The position numbers and the translations under genes were made by a program. Below, in pieces: positions 33,342 through 42,240 of a stretch of DNA of 64,000 nt; within the stretch, counting starts at the first letter, position 1, and each line of letters begins with the position of its first letter. This stretch comes from Clostridium sp. UBA4108. GTDB lineage: Bacteria; Bacillota; Clostridia; Clostridiales; Clostridiaceae. The notes below the pieces were generated by a model. It saw only the letters and a list, made by a program, of their open reading frames with translations, made no database searches and was not told where the DNA came from. The stretch is from positions 30,823 to 94,822 of the forward strand of contig DFXM01000053.1 in assembly GCA_002381695.1 (NCBI GenBank). The letters are read 5' to 3'.

Positions 33342-33390
33342 ACTTTGTTTTAATATAGTTCTAAAATCAACAAACATTTAAAACAAAGCT
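33342..33390 (+). repeat. Dispersed palindromic repeat, copy G (minimal 49-bp form)
   Basis: ACTTTGTTTTAATATAG at the left and ATTTAAAACAAAGCT at the right are inverted ends, with TTCTAAAATCAACAAAC between. It begins on the base after the chemoreceptor stop codon and matches copy B in length and layout. Confidence 0.8.
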
Positions 33391-33432
33391 AAGATTTAAA
33401 GTGTTAAGTATGATATTAAAAGAGTAAAAAGA

Positions 33433-33485
33433 AAGGCATTTTTTTAAATATTCTAGTATATTACTAGTTATTTAAAAGATGCCTT
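33433..33485 (-). terminator. Terminator of the LysR gene
   Basis: AAGGCATTTTTTTAAATA pairs with TATTTAAAAGATGCCTT around CTAGTATATTACTAG, itself partly self-complementary. It lies directly beyond the stop of the LysR-type gene on the minus strand. Confidence 0.7.
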
Positions 33486-33487
33486 AA

Positions 33488-34360
33488 TTAAATATTTTCT
33501 AAATCAAAATCCTTAATAAAATCAACAAAGGCTTTGACCACATTTATATCTAAGGATTTTTTATGAAAAAGCATCCAGGTTTTTCTTAATAAAGGCTCTC
33601 CATTTTTATTGGTTAAATTAATAATATGCAAATCCTTGGTATCATTTATTACCGTCCTTGGTATGATGCTATAACCTAGGTCATTTATAATCATTTCTTT
33701 AGATGTATCTGCATGATCTACCTTCATACTAACTATAGGGGGAGAAGAGTAGTTATCTGACCACCAATTATCAATCATTAATTTTGATAAAATATCTGTC
33801 TGATAATCTATCTGAGGTAATTTAGGAAGGTCTTCTAAGGATATTTTATTTTTAGATACCACACACATATTTTCTTCAAATAGTAGATGTTTTTCATCGC
33901 ACCATCCATAATCACCACGAACAAAACTGATGTGTACTTCGTGGGTATATACTAAATTAAATATATCTCTACTCCAGTCTGCCACTATTTTAAATTCCAC
34001 ATTAGGATATTGTTCTTTGAACAGTTTTAATATAATGGGAAGTTTATACTTCATAATAAACCTAGATACTCCTAGTTTTAAGGTACCAGAAATTACTTCT
34101 TTATTCATATTTATTACAGTTTCTTTTATGGTTTCAAGTTTTATTAACATTTCTGCAGCACATTTTGATAAGTATTCTCCTTCAGGAGTAAAAGATATAC
34201 CTCTTCTTCCTCTATTTACAATTGTAACTCCAAATTCTTTTTCTATTTTTTGAAGACGATTAGTAAGAGCAGGTTGAGAGAGGTATAGGCTGAGGGCAGT
34301 TTTACTAATATTCTTTTTTTCAGCAAGAATTTTCAAAATAAGCCAATCTTGATTATCCAT
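33488..34360 (-). CDS. LysR-family transcriptional regulator, divergent from citrate lyase genes
   Basis: The protein (290 aa) has the LysR helix-turn-helix (NISKTALSLYLSQPALTNRLQKIEKEFGV, residues ~16-44) and a substrate-binding effector domain. It is transcribed divergently from citDEF with a 260-bp shared upstream region, the usual layout for a LysR protein that controls its neighbour, as with CitR-type regulators. The start at 34360 is set by GGAGGA seven bases ahead, not the ATG at 34405. I infer control of the citrate lyase genes by citrate or a related acid. Confidence 0.9.
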   Translation of the reverse strand: MDNQDWLILKILAEKKNISKTALSLYLSQPALTNRLQKIEKEFGVTIVNRGRRGISFTPEGEYLSKCAAEMLIKLETIKETVINMNKEVISGTLKLGVSRFIMKYKLPIILKLFKEQYPNVEFKIVADWSRDIFNLVYTHEVHISFVRGDYGWCDEKHLLFEENMCVVSKNKISLEDLPKLPQIDYQTDILSKLMIDNWWSDNYSSPPIVSMKVDHADTSKEMIINDLGYSIIPRTVINDTKDLHIINLTNKNGEPLLRKTWMLFHKKSLDINVVKAFVDFIKDFDLENI

Positions 34361-34622
34361 CAGGTTCCTCCAAGGCAGCCATAATTTTTTTTTATAGCTA
34401 AACATAAAATTTAAATATTTTATTTATTTCTACCAGTGTACTAAACTACTACTAAGAGGTCAACCAACTGTTTGTTAAATTTCATAATTTTCAGAAGAGT
34501 TATATTAAAGAAAGTGCATATTTAGCTATTTCAGATTCAGGATTAAAAGTTTTATCTATAGAAGATATAGAACTGAATGTTATGAAGTCATCATGAATTA
34601 TATTATATAAGGAGGTATGGCT
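34361..34622. other. Divergent lysR-citD control region
   Basis: The shared upstream region contains an open 46-codon stretch on the plus strand (34456-34596, ending GLKVLSIEDIELNVMKSS) without a good start codon; it may be the worn tail of a lost gene or chance. A LysR-type T-N11-A site should be here but I could not pick one out with confidence. Confidence 0.3.
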
Positions 34623-34907
34623 ATGAAGATTATTAAAAATGGAATGTGTGGTACTGTGGAGTCAAGTGACATTTTAGTTACTATTGAACCTAATGCAGAT
34701 AAGGGGATAGAAATTCAATTAAAAAGTTCTGTGGAAATGCAGTTTGGCATGCATATTAAAAGGATAATTACAGATACATTATTGGAATTACATATAGTGG
34801 ATGCATTAGTAATTGCTAATGATAAGGGAGCGCTAGACTGTGTTATTAAATCTAGAGTGCAGACTGCGGTGTACAGAGCTGCAAATAGTGCAGATTATAA
34901 GTGGTAG
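34623..34907 (+). CDS. citD: Citrate lyase acyl carrier protein (gamma subunit)
   Basis: The protein (94 aa) opens MKIIKNGMCGTVESSDILVT. Serine 14 (in GTVESSD) is the site that carries the 2'-(5''-triphosphoribosyl)-3'-dephospho-CoA group in this family. The C-terminal KSRVQTAVYRAAN is also typical. It delivers the acetyl or citryl thioester between the alpha and beta subunits. ATG 34623 is chosen because GGAGGT lies 6 bases upstream; ATG 34617 touches that site. It is first in citDEF. Confidence 0.95.
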   Translation: MKIIKNGMCGTVESSDILVTIEPNADKGIEIQLKSSVEMQFGMHIKRIITDTLLELHIVDALVIANDKGALDCVIKSRVQTAVYRAANSADYKW

Positions 34908-34919
34908 GGAGTGAGAGTT

Positions 34920-35822
34920 TTGGAAAATATAAAATTAAGAAGAACTATGATGTATGTTACTGCGAGCAATCCAGCAAATGTTAAAGATGCACATATCTAT
35001 GGTTCAGATTCCATTATGTTCGACTTAGAAGATTCTGTATCAATAGATCAAAAGGATGCTGCAAGATTTCTTATATATAATGCTTTAAAAACTGTCAATT
35101 ATAGAGGTAAGGAATTAGTAGTTAGGGTTAATGGACTGGATACACCTTTTGGAAAAGAAGATTTTAAAGCCATGGTTAAGGCTAAGCCTCACATTATTAG
35201 ATTACCTAAAACCGAATCTCCAGAAGACATACGAGAGGCGGATAAACTTATAACTTCTATAGAAAAAGAATCGGGAATGGAAGTAGGAGCTGTAAAACTC
35301 ATGGCAGCTGTAGAGAGTCCAATGGGAATTATAAATTGTTTTGATATAGCAAAATCCAGTCCAAGACTAGTGGCAATGGCTATAGGAGCAGAAGACTTTG
35401 TTACCAGTATGAAGACTAGTAGATCTTTAGATGGAGAAGAACTTATAGTTGCCAGGGGACAGCTACTTCTTGCCTGTAGAGCAGTTGGAATTTATGCTCT
35501 TGATACAGTTTTTTCAGACATCAATGATGACCAAGGCCTAGAAAATGAAACAAGGAGAATTCACAAGTTGGGTTTTGATGGGAAATCTGTTATACATCCT
35601 AGACAAATACCTATTGTACACAAGGTTTTTGAACCCACACAAAAGCAGATTAATTTTGCACTAAGGACTTTTAAGGCCATTGAAGAAGCAGAAAAAAATA
35701 ATTCTGGAGTTATTGCACTTGATGGAAAAATGATAGATAAACCAATAGTGGAGAGAGCAAGAAGAGTAATAAGTCTTGCAAAGGCTACAGGTATGTATAA
35801 AGGTGGTGATTTATATGAATAA
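34920..35822 (+). CDS. citE: Citrate lyase beta subunit (citryl-ACP lyase)
   Basis: The protein (300 aa) is a TIM barrel of the CitE/HpcH family: RRTMMYVTASNPANVKDAHI at the start, MFDLEDSVSIDQKDAAR with acidic metal ligands, KLMAAVESPMGI with the conserved glutamate, GAEDFVTSM and GFDGKSVIHPRQI. It cleaves citryl-ACP to oxaloacetate and acetyl-ACP with magnesium. The start is probably TTG 34920, 9 bases after AGGGAG; GTG 34911 directly touches that site. It ends 8 bases inside citF, giving translational coupling. Confidence 0.95.
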   Translation: MENIKLRRTMMYVTASNPANVKDAHIYGSDSIMFDLEDSVSIDQKDAARFLIYNALKTVNYRGKELVVRVNGLDTPFGKEDFKAMVKAKPHIIRLPKTESPEDIREADKLITSIEKESGMEVGAVKLMAAVESPMGIINCFDIAKSSPRLVAMAIGAEDFVTSMKTSRSLDGEELIVARGQLLLACRAVGIYALDTVFSDINDDQGLENETRRIHKLGFDGKSVIHPRQIPIVHKVFEPTQKQINFALRTFKAIEEAEKNNSGVIALDGKMIDKPIVERARRVISLAKATGMYKGGDLYE

Positions 35823-37359
35823 GAATAGAGTAGGCAGATTAATTCCAGAGGAGCTTGGGGGTAGAACTCTTGAGCCCTATGAGGGAGCTTTCACAAAAGA
35901 ACCAGTAGGTAGAAGGGCTGGAAAGCTTCAGAGAAAAATAGAACCAGGTGAGAGTAAACTTGTAGAAAATATTGAGAAGGCAATTTTTGCAGTAGGATTA
36001 AAGGATGGAATGACCATATCTTTTCATCATCATTTTAGAGATGGAGATTATATAGTACTAAAGGTGTTAGAAGTAATTAAGAACCTAGGGATTAAGGATT
36101 TGGTTTTAGCACCTAGTTCCTTGACAGATGTTCATGACCCTGTAGTAGAGTATATTGAGGCCGGTGTAATTAGAAGAATTGAGACTAGCGGTTTAAGAGG
36201 AAAATTAGGTCAAGCTATATCTAAGGGAATATGTAAGGAGCCTGCAATTCTTCGTTCTCATGGAGGAAGAGCGAGGGCAATTGAAGCTGGTGAAATTAAA
36301 ATAGATGTAGCTTTCTTGGGAGTTCCAACTTGTGATGAATATGGAAATGGAAATGGTTATTTTGGAAAAAGTATATGTGGTGCTTTAGGCTATGCATTAA
36401 TAGATGCTAAATATGCAGAAAAGGTAATACTTTTAACGGATAATTTAGTTCCATATCCATGTTCGCCTATAAGTATTGAACAGACTAATGTAGACTACGT
36501 GGTTGTGGTGGATGAAGTAGGTGATGGATCTAAAATTAGTTCAGGAGCGGTGAGAGTTACAAAAGATCCAAGATCACTGTTGATTGCAAGAAATACTACA
36601 GAGGTTATTACAGAATCAGGTTACTTTAAGAATGGTTTTTCTATGCAGACTGGTTCTGGAAATATATCCATAGCTGTTACTCAATTTGTAGGAGAAAGAA
36701 TGAAAGAAGAGAATATCAAGGCTGGTTTTGCATTAGGAGGCATAACAGGCACCTTTGTAAAACTACATGAAGAAGGATATATAAACACCTTGATAGACAC
36801 TCAAACCCTTGATTTAGACGGCTGTAGATCAATAAAGGAAAATAGTAAGCATATTGAGATAGATACTAGCTTTTATGCAAATCCTCATAATGGAGGAGCA
36901 ATAGTAAATAAACTTGATGTAGTAGTATTAAGTGCATTGGAAATAGATGTAAATTTCAATGTAAATACTTTAACTGGGGTGAATGGAGAAATAAGAGGAG
37001 CTGTTGGTGGACATCAGGATACTGCTGCAGGGGCTAATTTAGCAATTGTTGTTGCACCATTAGTTAGAGGACGAATCCCTTCTGTTGTAAAAAAAGTAAA
37101 CAACATTAATACTCCTGGAGAAAGTATAGATGTACTTGTTACGGACTATGGAATTTCTGTAAATCCACTAAGACAAGACTTACTGGAAAGATATAAAAAA
37201 GCACAGCTACCGCTAATGACTATAGAGGAGTTACAAAGAGAAGCAGAGGAAATTGTAGGAATTCCTGAACCTATTAAGTATACAGAGGATATTGTAGCAT
37301 TAGTGGAATATAGAGACGGAACAATCATTGATGTAGTAAAGAAGTTGGATGTAAACTAG
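35815..37359 (+). CDS. citF: Citrate lyase alpha subunit (acetyl-ACP:citrate transferase)
   Basis: The protein (514 aa, normal length) opens MNKNRVGRLIPEELGGRTLE and continues with HHHFRDGDYI, SSLTDVHDPVVEYIEAGVIR, AFLGVPTCDEYGNGNG and VGGHQDTAAGANLAIVV. It transfers the acyl group from ACP to citrate. AGGTGGTGA lies upstream of the ATG within the end of citE. Together with CitD and CitE it forms citrate lyase. No citC (ligase), citX, citG or citrate transporter lies in this window, so activation of the prosthetic group must be encoded elsewhere. Confidence 0.95.
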   Translation: MNKNRVGRLIPEELGGRTLEPYEGAFTKEPVGRRAGKLQRKIEPGESKLVENIEKAIFAVGLKDGMTISFHHHFRDGDYIVLKVLEVIKNLGIKDLVLAPSSLTDVHDPVVEYIEAGVIRRIETSGLRGKLGQAISKGICKEPAILRSHGGRARAIEAGEIKIDVAFLGVPTCDEYGNGNGYFGKSICGALGYALIDAKYAEKVILLTDNLVPYPCSPISIEQTNVDYVVVVDEVGDGSKISSGAVRVTKDPRSLLIARNTTEVITESGYFKNGFSMQTGSGNISIAVTQFVGERMKEENIKAGFALGGITGTFVKLHEEGYINTLIDTQTLDLDGCRSIKENSKHIEIDTSFYANPHNGGAIVNKLDVVVLSALEIDVNFNVNTLTGVNGEIRGAVGGHQDTAAGANLAIVVAPLVRGRIPSVVKKVNNINTPGESIDVLVTDYGISVNPLRQDLLERYKKAQLPLMTIEELQREAEEIVGIPEPIKYTEDIVALVEYRDGTIIDVVKKLDVN

Positions 37360-37699
37360 ATTAATTAATAAATATTCACTACAAAAAGCTGTATTGTCAT
37401 CATGATAAAAGTTAATGTAACAGTTATAAAATAATATAGCTTAAGAATATTCATTTAAATCGCTCCCAAAAAAATTATGGACAAATCCCTATCTATTAAA
37501 AATATTATACAATAATATTTAATAATTATATATTATTGCAATTTAAAATTAAGAGATACGCCATAAATTTAATAAGTTGAAAAGAAATAAAAATATTATT
37601 TTATGTATAATATTTTCAATCTAACATAAAAATATTACTAAAGATTTTAGATAAATTAATATGTAATTTATTTAAGTTTTGCATCAAAGTAGATGTGTA
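37360..37699. other. Gap between citF and the eut leader
   Basis: About 340 bp of AT-rich DNA with no reading frame of note and no clear terminator for citDEF. A loose stem-loop may be formed by AATATT-rich repeats near 37495-37530 (AATATTATACAATAATATTT). Nothing else is evident. Confidence 0.3.
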
Positions 37700-37801
37700 T
37701 TGACATTTTATTTTCAAAATAGTATATTAAGATTGCATACAGTGAAGTGTGTAACATAGCGAGCATCGAAGCTCCATAGGAAATTCCTATGGAGTTTTTT
37801 T
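37700..37801 (+). promoter_or_regulatory. Promoter and EutV-type (ANTAR) antiterminator leader ahead of eutG
   Basis: TTGACA (37700-37705) and TATATT (37723-37728) are 17 bases apart, so the transcript starts near 37735. It begins with hairpin 1, GCATAC-AGTGAA-GTGTGT (37735-37752), and hairpin 2, GAGC-ATCGAA-GCTC (37761-37774). Both loops are hexanucleotides with A at position 1 and G at position 4, the pattern bound by ANTAR regulators. The right side of hairpin 2 is also the left arm of a terminator (CTCCATAGG with CCTATGGAG plus eight T), so binding of EutV should prevent termination. Confidence 0.88.
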
Positions 37802-37918
37802 GACTTTTATAAGGTAAATTGCTTCATATCATGATAAAAATTAGTATTAATGATATGCAGTTTTACATCAAGTCTTGTTAGAATAGCTTCCAAAGCGAAA
37901 AAAGAAAGGAGATTACAT

Positions 37919-39052
37919 ATGCAGGATTTTAAAATAAAAACCCATGTCTACTTTGGTGAAGGTGCCTTAGATAGACTAAAGGAAATCGGAAATAAAAAAA
38001 TATTTATTGTTACTGACCCATTCATGGTCAAATCAGGTATGATAAATAATATTACTGAAAAATTAACAGAAGCACAGGTGAGCATTTTTAGTGAGGTAGT
38101 TCCAGATCCTCCTATTGATCTTATAGTTAAAGGCATAGAAGAGTTACAAAAAGCAAATCCTGAGGTTTTAATAGCATTAGGAGGCGGATCATCTATTGAT
38201 GCTGCTAAAGCTATTATGGATTTTGCAAAGAAAATAACTGATGTGAAAAATATAGAGTTTATAGCTATACCAACCACCAGTGGAACTGGATCAGAGGTAA
38301 CCTCCTTTGCTGTAATTACAGATAAGGAGAAGGGCGCAAAATATCCGTTAGTCTCTGATGAACTGCTTCCTAATGTGGCTATTCTTGATCCACAGCTAGT
38401 TAAAACAGTTCCAAATTTCATAACAGCAGATACAGGCATGGATGTAATCACTCATGCGTTAGAGGCTTATGTGTCAACTAATGCCACAGATTTTTCAGAC
38501 GCACTTGCTGAAAAAGCTCTAGTCTTATCTTTTGGGAATTTGTTAAAGGCTTATGAGAATGGTGAGGATATGATAGCTAGAGAAAAAATGCACAATGCTT
38601 CTTGCCTTGCAGGAATTGCATTCAATTCAGCATCCCTTGGAATAAATCATTCAATAGCCCATATAATAGGTGGAAAATTTCATGTTCCTCATGGAAGAAC
38701 AAATTCTCTTTTATTACCACAGGTAATTGAATTTAATGCTGAAATAGTAGGATATGAGAATAACAATTATTCTTTAGCTGCTAGAAAATATAATAATATA
38801 GCAAAACTATTGGGACTTCCAGCATCGAACCCAAGAATGGGAGTAAGAAGCTTGATAAATGAAATTAAAAAGCTTCAAAAGGCAATGAAGATGCCAATTA
38901 ACTTAAAGGCTTGTGGAGTGGATCTAAAAGCTTTAGACAATCTGAAAAATGAAATGGCAGAGATAGCTCTTCAAGATGCTTGCACTATAACTAACCCGAG
39001 AGTTCCTGAGAAGTTAGATATTATTACAATTTTTGATAAGATTAAAGAATAG
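37919..39052 (+). CDS. eutG: Iron-containing alcohol dehydrogenase, ethanolamine utilisation
   Basis: The protein (377 aa) is a group III metal-dependent alcohol dehydrogenase: HVYFGEGALDRLKEIGNKK at the start, the NAD-binding ALGGGSSIDAAKAI near residue 90, AIPTTSGTGSEVTSFAVI, HALEAYVSTNATDF, and the metal ligands in GINHSIAHIIGG and FHVPHGRTNSLL. In the eut pathway it reduces acetaldehyde to ethanol and regenerates NAD for EutE. AAAGGAGA precedes ATG 37919; the longer frame from 37850 would read through the leader. It is the first eut gene and has its own antiterminator. Confidence 0.93.
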   Translation: MQDFKIKTHVYFGEGALDRLKEIGNKKIFIVTDPFMVKSGMINNITEKLTEAQVSIFSEVVPDPPIDLIVKGIEELQKANPEVLIALGGGSSIDAAKAIMDFAKKITDVKNIEFIAIPTTSGTGSEVTSFAVITDKEKGAKYPLVSDELLPNVAILDPQLVKTVPNFITADTGMDVITHALEAYVSTNATDFSDALAEKALVLSFGNLLKAYENGEDMIAREKMHNASCLAGIAFNSASLGINHSIAHIIGGKFHVPHGRTNSLLLPQVIEFNAEIVGYENNNYSLAARKYNNIAKLLGLPASNPRMGVRSLINEIKKLQKAMKMPINLKACGVDLKALDNLKNEMAEIALQDACTITNPRVPEKLDIITIFDKIKE

Positions 39053-39075
39053 GTAAATAATATAGGCTTAAAACA

Positions 39076-39184
39076 TTGACAAGGATATTTGATAAGTATA
39101 TAATTATAGATGCACAAAGGTGTGCACAATGATGATAGCAATGGAGCTTCTTAAAAATATTACATATTTTTAAGGGGCTTTTGA
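39076..39184 (+). promoter_or_regulatory. Promoter and EutV-type antiterminator leader ahead of eutS
   Basis: TTGACA (39076-39081) and TATAAT (39099-39104) are 17 bases apart, an ideal sigma-A promoter. The RNA starts at the first hairpin: TGCAC-AAAGGT-GTGCA (39111-39126). The second is AGC-AATGGA-GCT (39137-39148). Both hexaloops have A1 and G4. The second hairpin overlaps a terminator (AGCTTCTTAAAAATA with TATTTTTAAGGGGCT, 39145-39179). Confidence 0.88.
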
Positions 39185-39312
39185 TTTTTAAAATTACAGA
39201 AAATTTACTTATATCTTAAAATAAAAATTTATAATCCTTAGTATGAGTAAAAAATACTTTTCATAAGCATACTAAGTGTGTAAATGTAAGTGGATAAGGC
39301 TAGGTGATATAA

Positions 39313-39660
39313 ATGCATGAAGACAAACAAAGGGTAATACAAGAATATGTACCTGGAAAACAAGTAACACTTGCCCATATAATAGCTAATCCTAGTGAAG
39401 ATATCTATAAAAAATTAGGTTTAGTTATGGATAAGAGAGATGCTATAGGGATTTTAACAATTACACCTAGTGAAGCTTCTATTATTGCTGCCGATGTGGC
39501 AACTAAGTCTGCAGGAGTTAATTTAGGCTTTGTAGATAGGTTTAGTGGTTCAGTGGTTTTAACTGGAGATGTTAGTTCAGTTGAAGCAGCACTGAGAGAA
39601 GTAGTGGATGTACTTGGAAGTTTATTAAATTTTACTTCACCTACCATCACAAGGACATAG
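39313..39660 (+). CDS. eutS: Bacterial microcompartment shell protein EutS
   Basis: The protein (115 aa) is a circularly permuted BMC-domain protein: an N-terminal beta-hairpin extension (QEYVPGKQVTLAHIIANPSE), then GILTITPSEASIIAADVATK and VDRFSGSVVLTGDVSSVEAA. Its relatives EutS and PduU form bent or plugged hexamers in the shell. TAGGTGA lies 8 bases upstream. It is the first gene after the second antiterminator and is followed 9 bases later by eutP. Confidence 0.95.
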   Translation: MHEDKQRVIQEYVPGKQVTLAHIIANPSEDIYKKLGLVMDKRDAIGILTITPSEASIIAADVATKSAGVNLGFVDRFSGSVVLTGDVSSVEAALREVVDVLGSLLNFTSPTITRT

Positions 39661-39669
39661 GTGGAGCAG

Positions 39670-40113
39670 ATGAAAAAAGTTATATTTGTTGGCACTACAG
39701 GAAGTGGGAAAACTACTCTCTGCCAAAAACTTAATGAGGAGAATATTGAGTATAAAAAGACTCAAGCAGTGGAATTCTATGATAAATCCATTGATACTCC
39801 TGGAGAATACATAGAAAATAGATTATATTATAAGGCTTTAATCGTTACAGCAGCAGAGGCAGATGTTATTGCCATAGTTTATGATTGTAGCAATGAGGCA
39901 AACTATATACCGCCTGGGTTTGCAAGTATGTTTGCAAAAGAGGTAATTGGTATAATAACGAAGATAGATCTTGCAATGGATAATTCTCAGGTTGAAAGAG
40001 CTGAGGAGATTTTAACATTAGCAGGAGTTTCAAGAATTTTTAAGGTTGACACCTTAAAAGAGACTGGTATTAAAGATCTACTTGAATATCTAAGCTCACC
40101 AAGTAATTCATAA
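39670..40113 (+). CDS. eutP: EutP/PduV-family GTPase-like protein
   Basis: The protein (147 aa) has a P-loop GTPase fold: Walker A GTTGSGKTT near residues 8-16, DTPGEYIENRLYYKALIV (G3-like, with the DTPGE signature of the family) and TKID (G4) near residue 98. EutP in enteric bacteria has been reported to have acetate-kinase activity, and PduV is linked to microcompartment movement; which applies here is unknown. ATG 39670 is chosen over GTG 39661 because GGTGGAG lies just before it. Confidence 0.93.
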   Translation: MKKVIFVGTTGSGKTTLCQKLNEENIEYKKTQAVEFYDKSIDTPGEYIENRLYYKALIVTAAEADVIAIVYDCSNEANYIPPGFASMFAKEVIGIITKIDLAMDNSQVERAEEILTLAGVSRIFKVDTLKETGIKDLLEYLSSPSNS

Positions 40114-40234
40114 CGTCAAGTTGAGATTTAATAGTAGGAATACTTTTTCTAATTTGGACTTAGAAAAACTTATACACATAAGTGCACAAGTCGAGGATAT
40201 TAATCATCAGATAAATTGAGGTGAATTTTAAAAA

Positions 40235-40810
40235 ATGAAAAAAAGCATTATAATAGTCGATGATGAGCCTATTATTAGAATGGATATTATGGATATTTTA
40301 CAGGCTGAAGGTTACGATGTAGTAGGAGAAGCCGCAGATGGATTTAGTGCTATTGAACTTTGTAAAAAGCATAATCCAGATTTAGTCATAATGGATATTC
40401 AAATGCCAGTTTTAGACGGATTGAAAGCAAGCAAAAGGATTAGTATGGAAAGTTTAGCAGGAGGAATACTGCTACTTACCGCATTTAGCAGTGGAGATTT
40501 TATTGAAAAAGCTAAAAACGTTGGAGCTTATGGGTATTTAGTAAAACCCCTAGATGAAAAATCTTTTATACCTACTGTAGAAATGTGCTTATCACGAGCT
40601 CAGGAATTTAAAAAATTAAAAACTGATTTAAAAAAAATAACACTGAAGCTAGATGAAAGAAAACTTCTTGAAAAAGCAAAAGGTATTCTTATGAAGGAAT
40701 TAAATACTGATGAGGAAGAAGCTTATAAATTTATTAGAAAGCTAAGCATGGACAAAAGATGTTCTATGACTGAAATTGCTAAGACGGTGATAATAGGATA
40801 TGAAGAATAG
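40235..40810 (+). CDS. eutV: Response regulator with ANTAR RNA-binding domain
   Basis: The protein (191 aa) has a receiver domain (SIIIVDDEPIIRMDIMDIL, with Asp54 in LVIMDIQMPVLDG and the Lys in YLVKPLDE) followed by an ANTAR domain (residues ~130-190: ERKLLEKAKGILMKELNTDE and EEAYKFIRKLSMDKRCSMTE). When phosphorylated by EutW it binds two-hairpin RNA sites and blocks terminators. Three such sites are visible in this locus (37735, 39111, 42268). AGGTGAA precedes the ATG. It overlaps eutW by 11 bases. Confidence 0.96.
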   Translation: MKKSIIIVDDEPIIRMDIMDILQAEGYDVVGEAADGFSAIELCKKHNPDLVIMDIQMPVLDGLKASKRISMESLAGGILLLTAFSSGDFIEKAKNVGAYGYLVKPLDEKSFIPTVEMCLSRAQEFKKLKTDLKKITLKLDERKLLEKAKGILMKELNTDEEEAYKFIRKLSMDKRCSMTEIAKTVIIGYEE

Positions 40811-42233
40811 TGAAACTATAAAAAATTTGTGTAATAGATGTAGCAATCTTAATTATAAGGATGTAGAAAAAATTTTAGATATTGCTAAATCCATAGAGCT
40901 TATATGTAATGTGGAAGAGAGTGATGTGTTTATAGATATACCTACTTATAATAAGGATATTGCATTAGTGGTGGCAGAAGCAAAGCAGGAAGAAACACCA
41001 TATAGTTACTCTGTTGTAGGGAAAAAAGCTCTGAGAGAAAATGAACCCGGAGTATTACAAACTTTAGAAACAGGAATTGCTAGTAAGGGAATAAGGGCTA
41101 TTACTCAAGAAAATAAATTTGTTAGACAGAAGGTTTATCCTATAGAAAATGATGAAAAAACCATAGCAGTGCTAATTATAGAAGAAGATATCAGCAAGGA
41201 AATTAAAGAAGATTTTAAAATTGATGAGGATAATTTAAATAAAGTTAATACGAAATCACATCAACTTATGAATTTAATAAACTCTAATCAGCTGATAAAT
41301 AATAATCTTAATGATGCAATCTTAGTATTTGACGAAAGTGGAATTCTTAAAATAAAAAATACTAAGGCTAATATGCTGTATGGCAATTTAGGATATGGAG
41401 ATATAGAGGGAAGTCACTATGATGATCTATCACTAGATAATAGTACTTTTACTAGCTATAAAATAGAGATATCTGAAAATAGTGAAGAAAAGGTTATAAG
41501 AAAAGAGATTAAAATAGGGGAAATTTATTATAAGTTGAAGACTATTTTAATAAATGAAGATGACTTAAGGGTGATAGAGATTATACAGGATATAACAGAC
41601 ATAAAAAATAAAGAGGCAGAGATAATTTCTAAATCTGTTGCCATAAGGGAAATACATCATAGGGTTAAAAATAATTTACAGACAGTGGCATCCTTACTTA
41701 GAATACAAAGTAGAAGATGTAGTAGTGTAGAAGCTAAGATTAGCTTGAATGAAAGTGTTAATAGGATATTAGCAATTGCAGCAACCCATGAACTTTTATC
41801 TAGAGAGATGAGAGACGAGGTAAAGATACTAGATGTAATAAATGCAATAGTAGATAATGCAAAAAGATGTTTTAATAACAGTACACAAAAAATTAGAATT
41901 AAAGTTAAAAGTGAAGATTTCTATTTGGATACGGATAGAATAACAGCAGTTTCTCTAATAGTTAATGAGCTTATACAAAATTGTTATGATCATGGCTTTG
42001 AGGATAGGGAATCTGGCAATATTTCTATAGAGATTTCAGGAGATGAAATTACAAAAAAAATATTAGTAGTAGATGATGGTATAGGATTTAAGGATTTAGA
42101 ATCAGTGAATTCTAGTCTAGGATTATCTATAGTTAACAGTTATGTTAAAGATAAATTAAGAGGAACCTTGGATATAACATCCAACGAACATGGAACAAGA
42201 GTGGAAATTACTTTTCCAATGAAATTTTTATAG
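40800..42233 (+). CDS. eutW: Ethanolamine-responsive sensor histidine kinase
   Basis: The protein (477 aa) has an N-terminal sensory domain rich in charged residues (residues ~1-150) and a PAS-like region (~175-275). The HisKA_2 phosphoacceptor motif AIREIHHRVKNNLQTVASLL includes the phosphorylated histidine, and a C-terminal HATPase domain follows (LIVNELIQNCYDHGFED, VVDDGIGF, SSLGLSIV). No membrane segment is seen, so it senses a cytoplasmic signal, ethanolamine in the characterised homologues. It forms a two-component pair with EutV. Confidence 0.95.
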   Translation: MKNSETIKNLCNRCSNLNYKDVEKILDIAKSIELICNVEESDVFIDIPTYNKDIALVVAEAKQEETPYSYSVVGKKALRENEPGVLQTLETGIASKGIRAITQENKFVRQKVYPIENDEKTIAVLIIEEDISKEIKEDFKIDEDNLNKVNTKSHQLMNLINSNQLINNNLNDAILVFDESGILKIKNTKANMLYGNLGYGDIEGSHYDDLSLDNSTFTSYKIEISENSEEKVIRKEIKIGEIYYKLKTILINEDDLRVIEIIQDITDIKNKEAEIISKSVAIREIHHRVKNNLQTVASLLRIQSRRCSSVEAKISLNESVNRILAIAATHELLSREMRDEVKILDVINAIVDNAKRCFNNSTQKIRIKVKSEDFYLDTDRITAVSLIVNELIQNCYDHGFEDRESGNISIEISGDEITKKILVVDDGIGFKDLESVNSSLGLSIVNSYVKDKLRGTLDITSNEHGTRVEITFPMKFL

Positions 42234-42240
42234 GTACTAT

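Noticed and set aside
37948..38451. 167-codon open frame on the minus strand inside eutG
   Set aside because: It is antisense to a strongly conserved alcohol dehydrogenase, has no ribosome site and encodes a serine- and proline-rich string typical of shadow frames.
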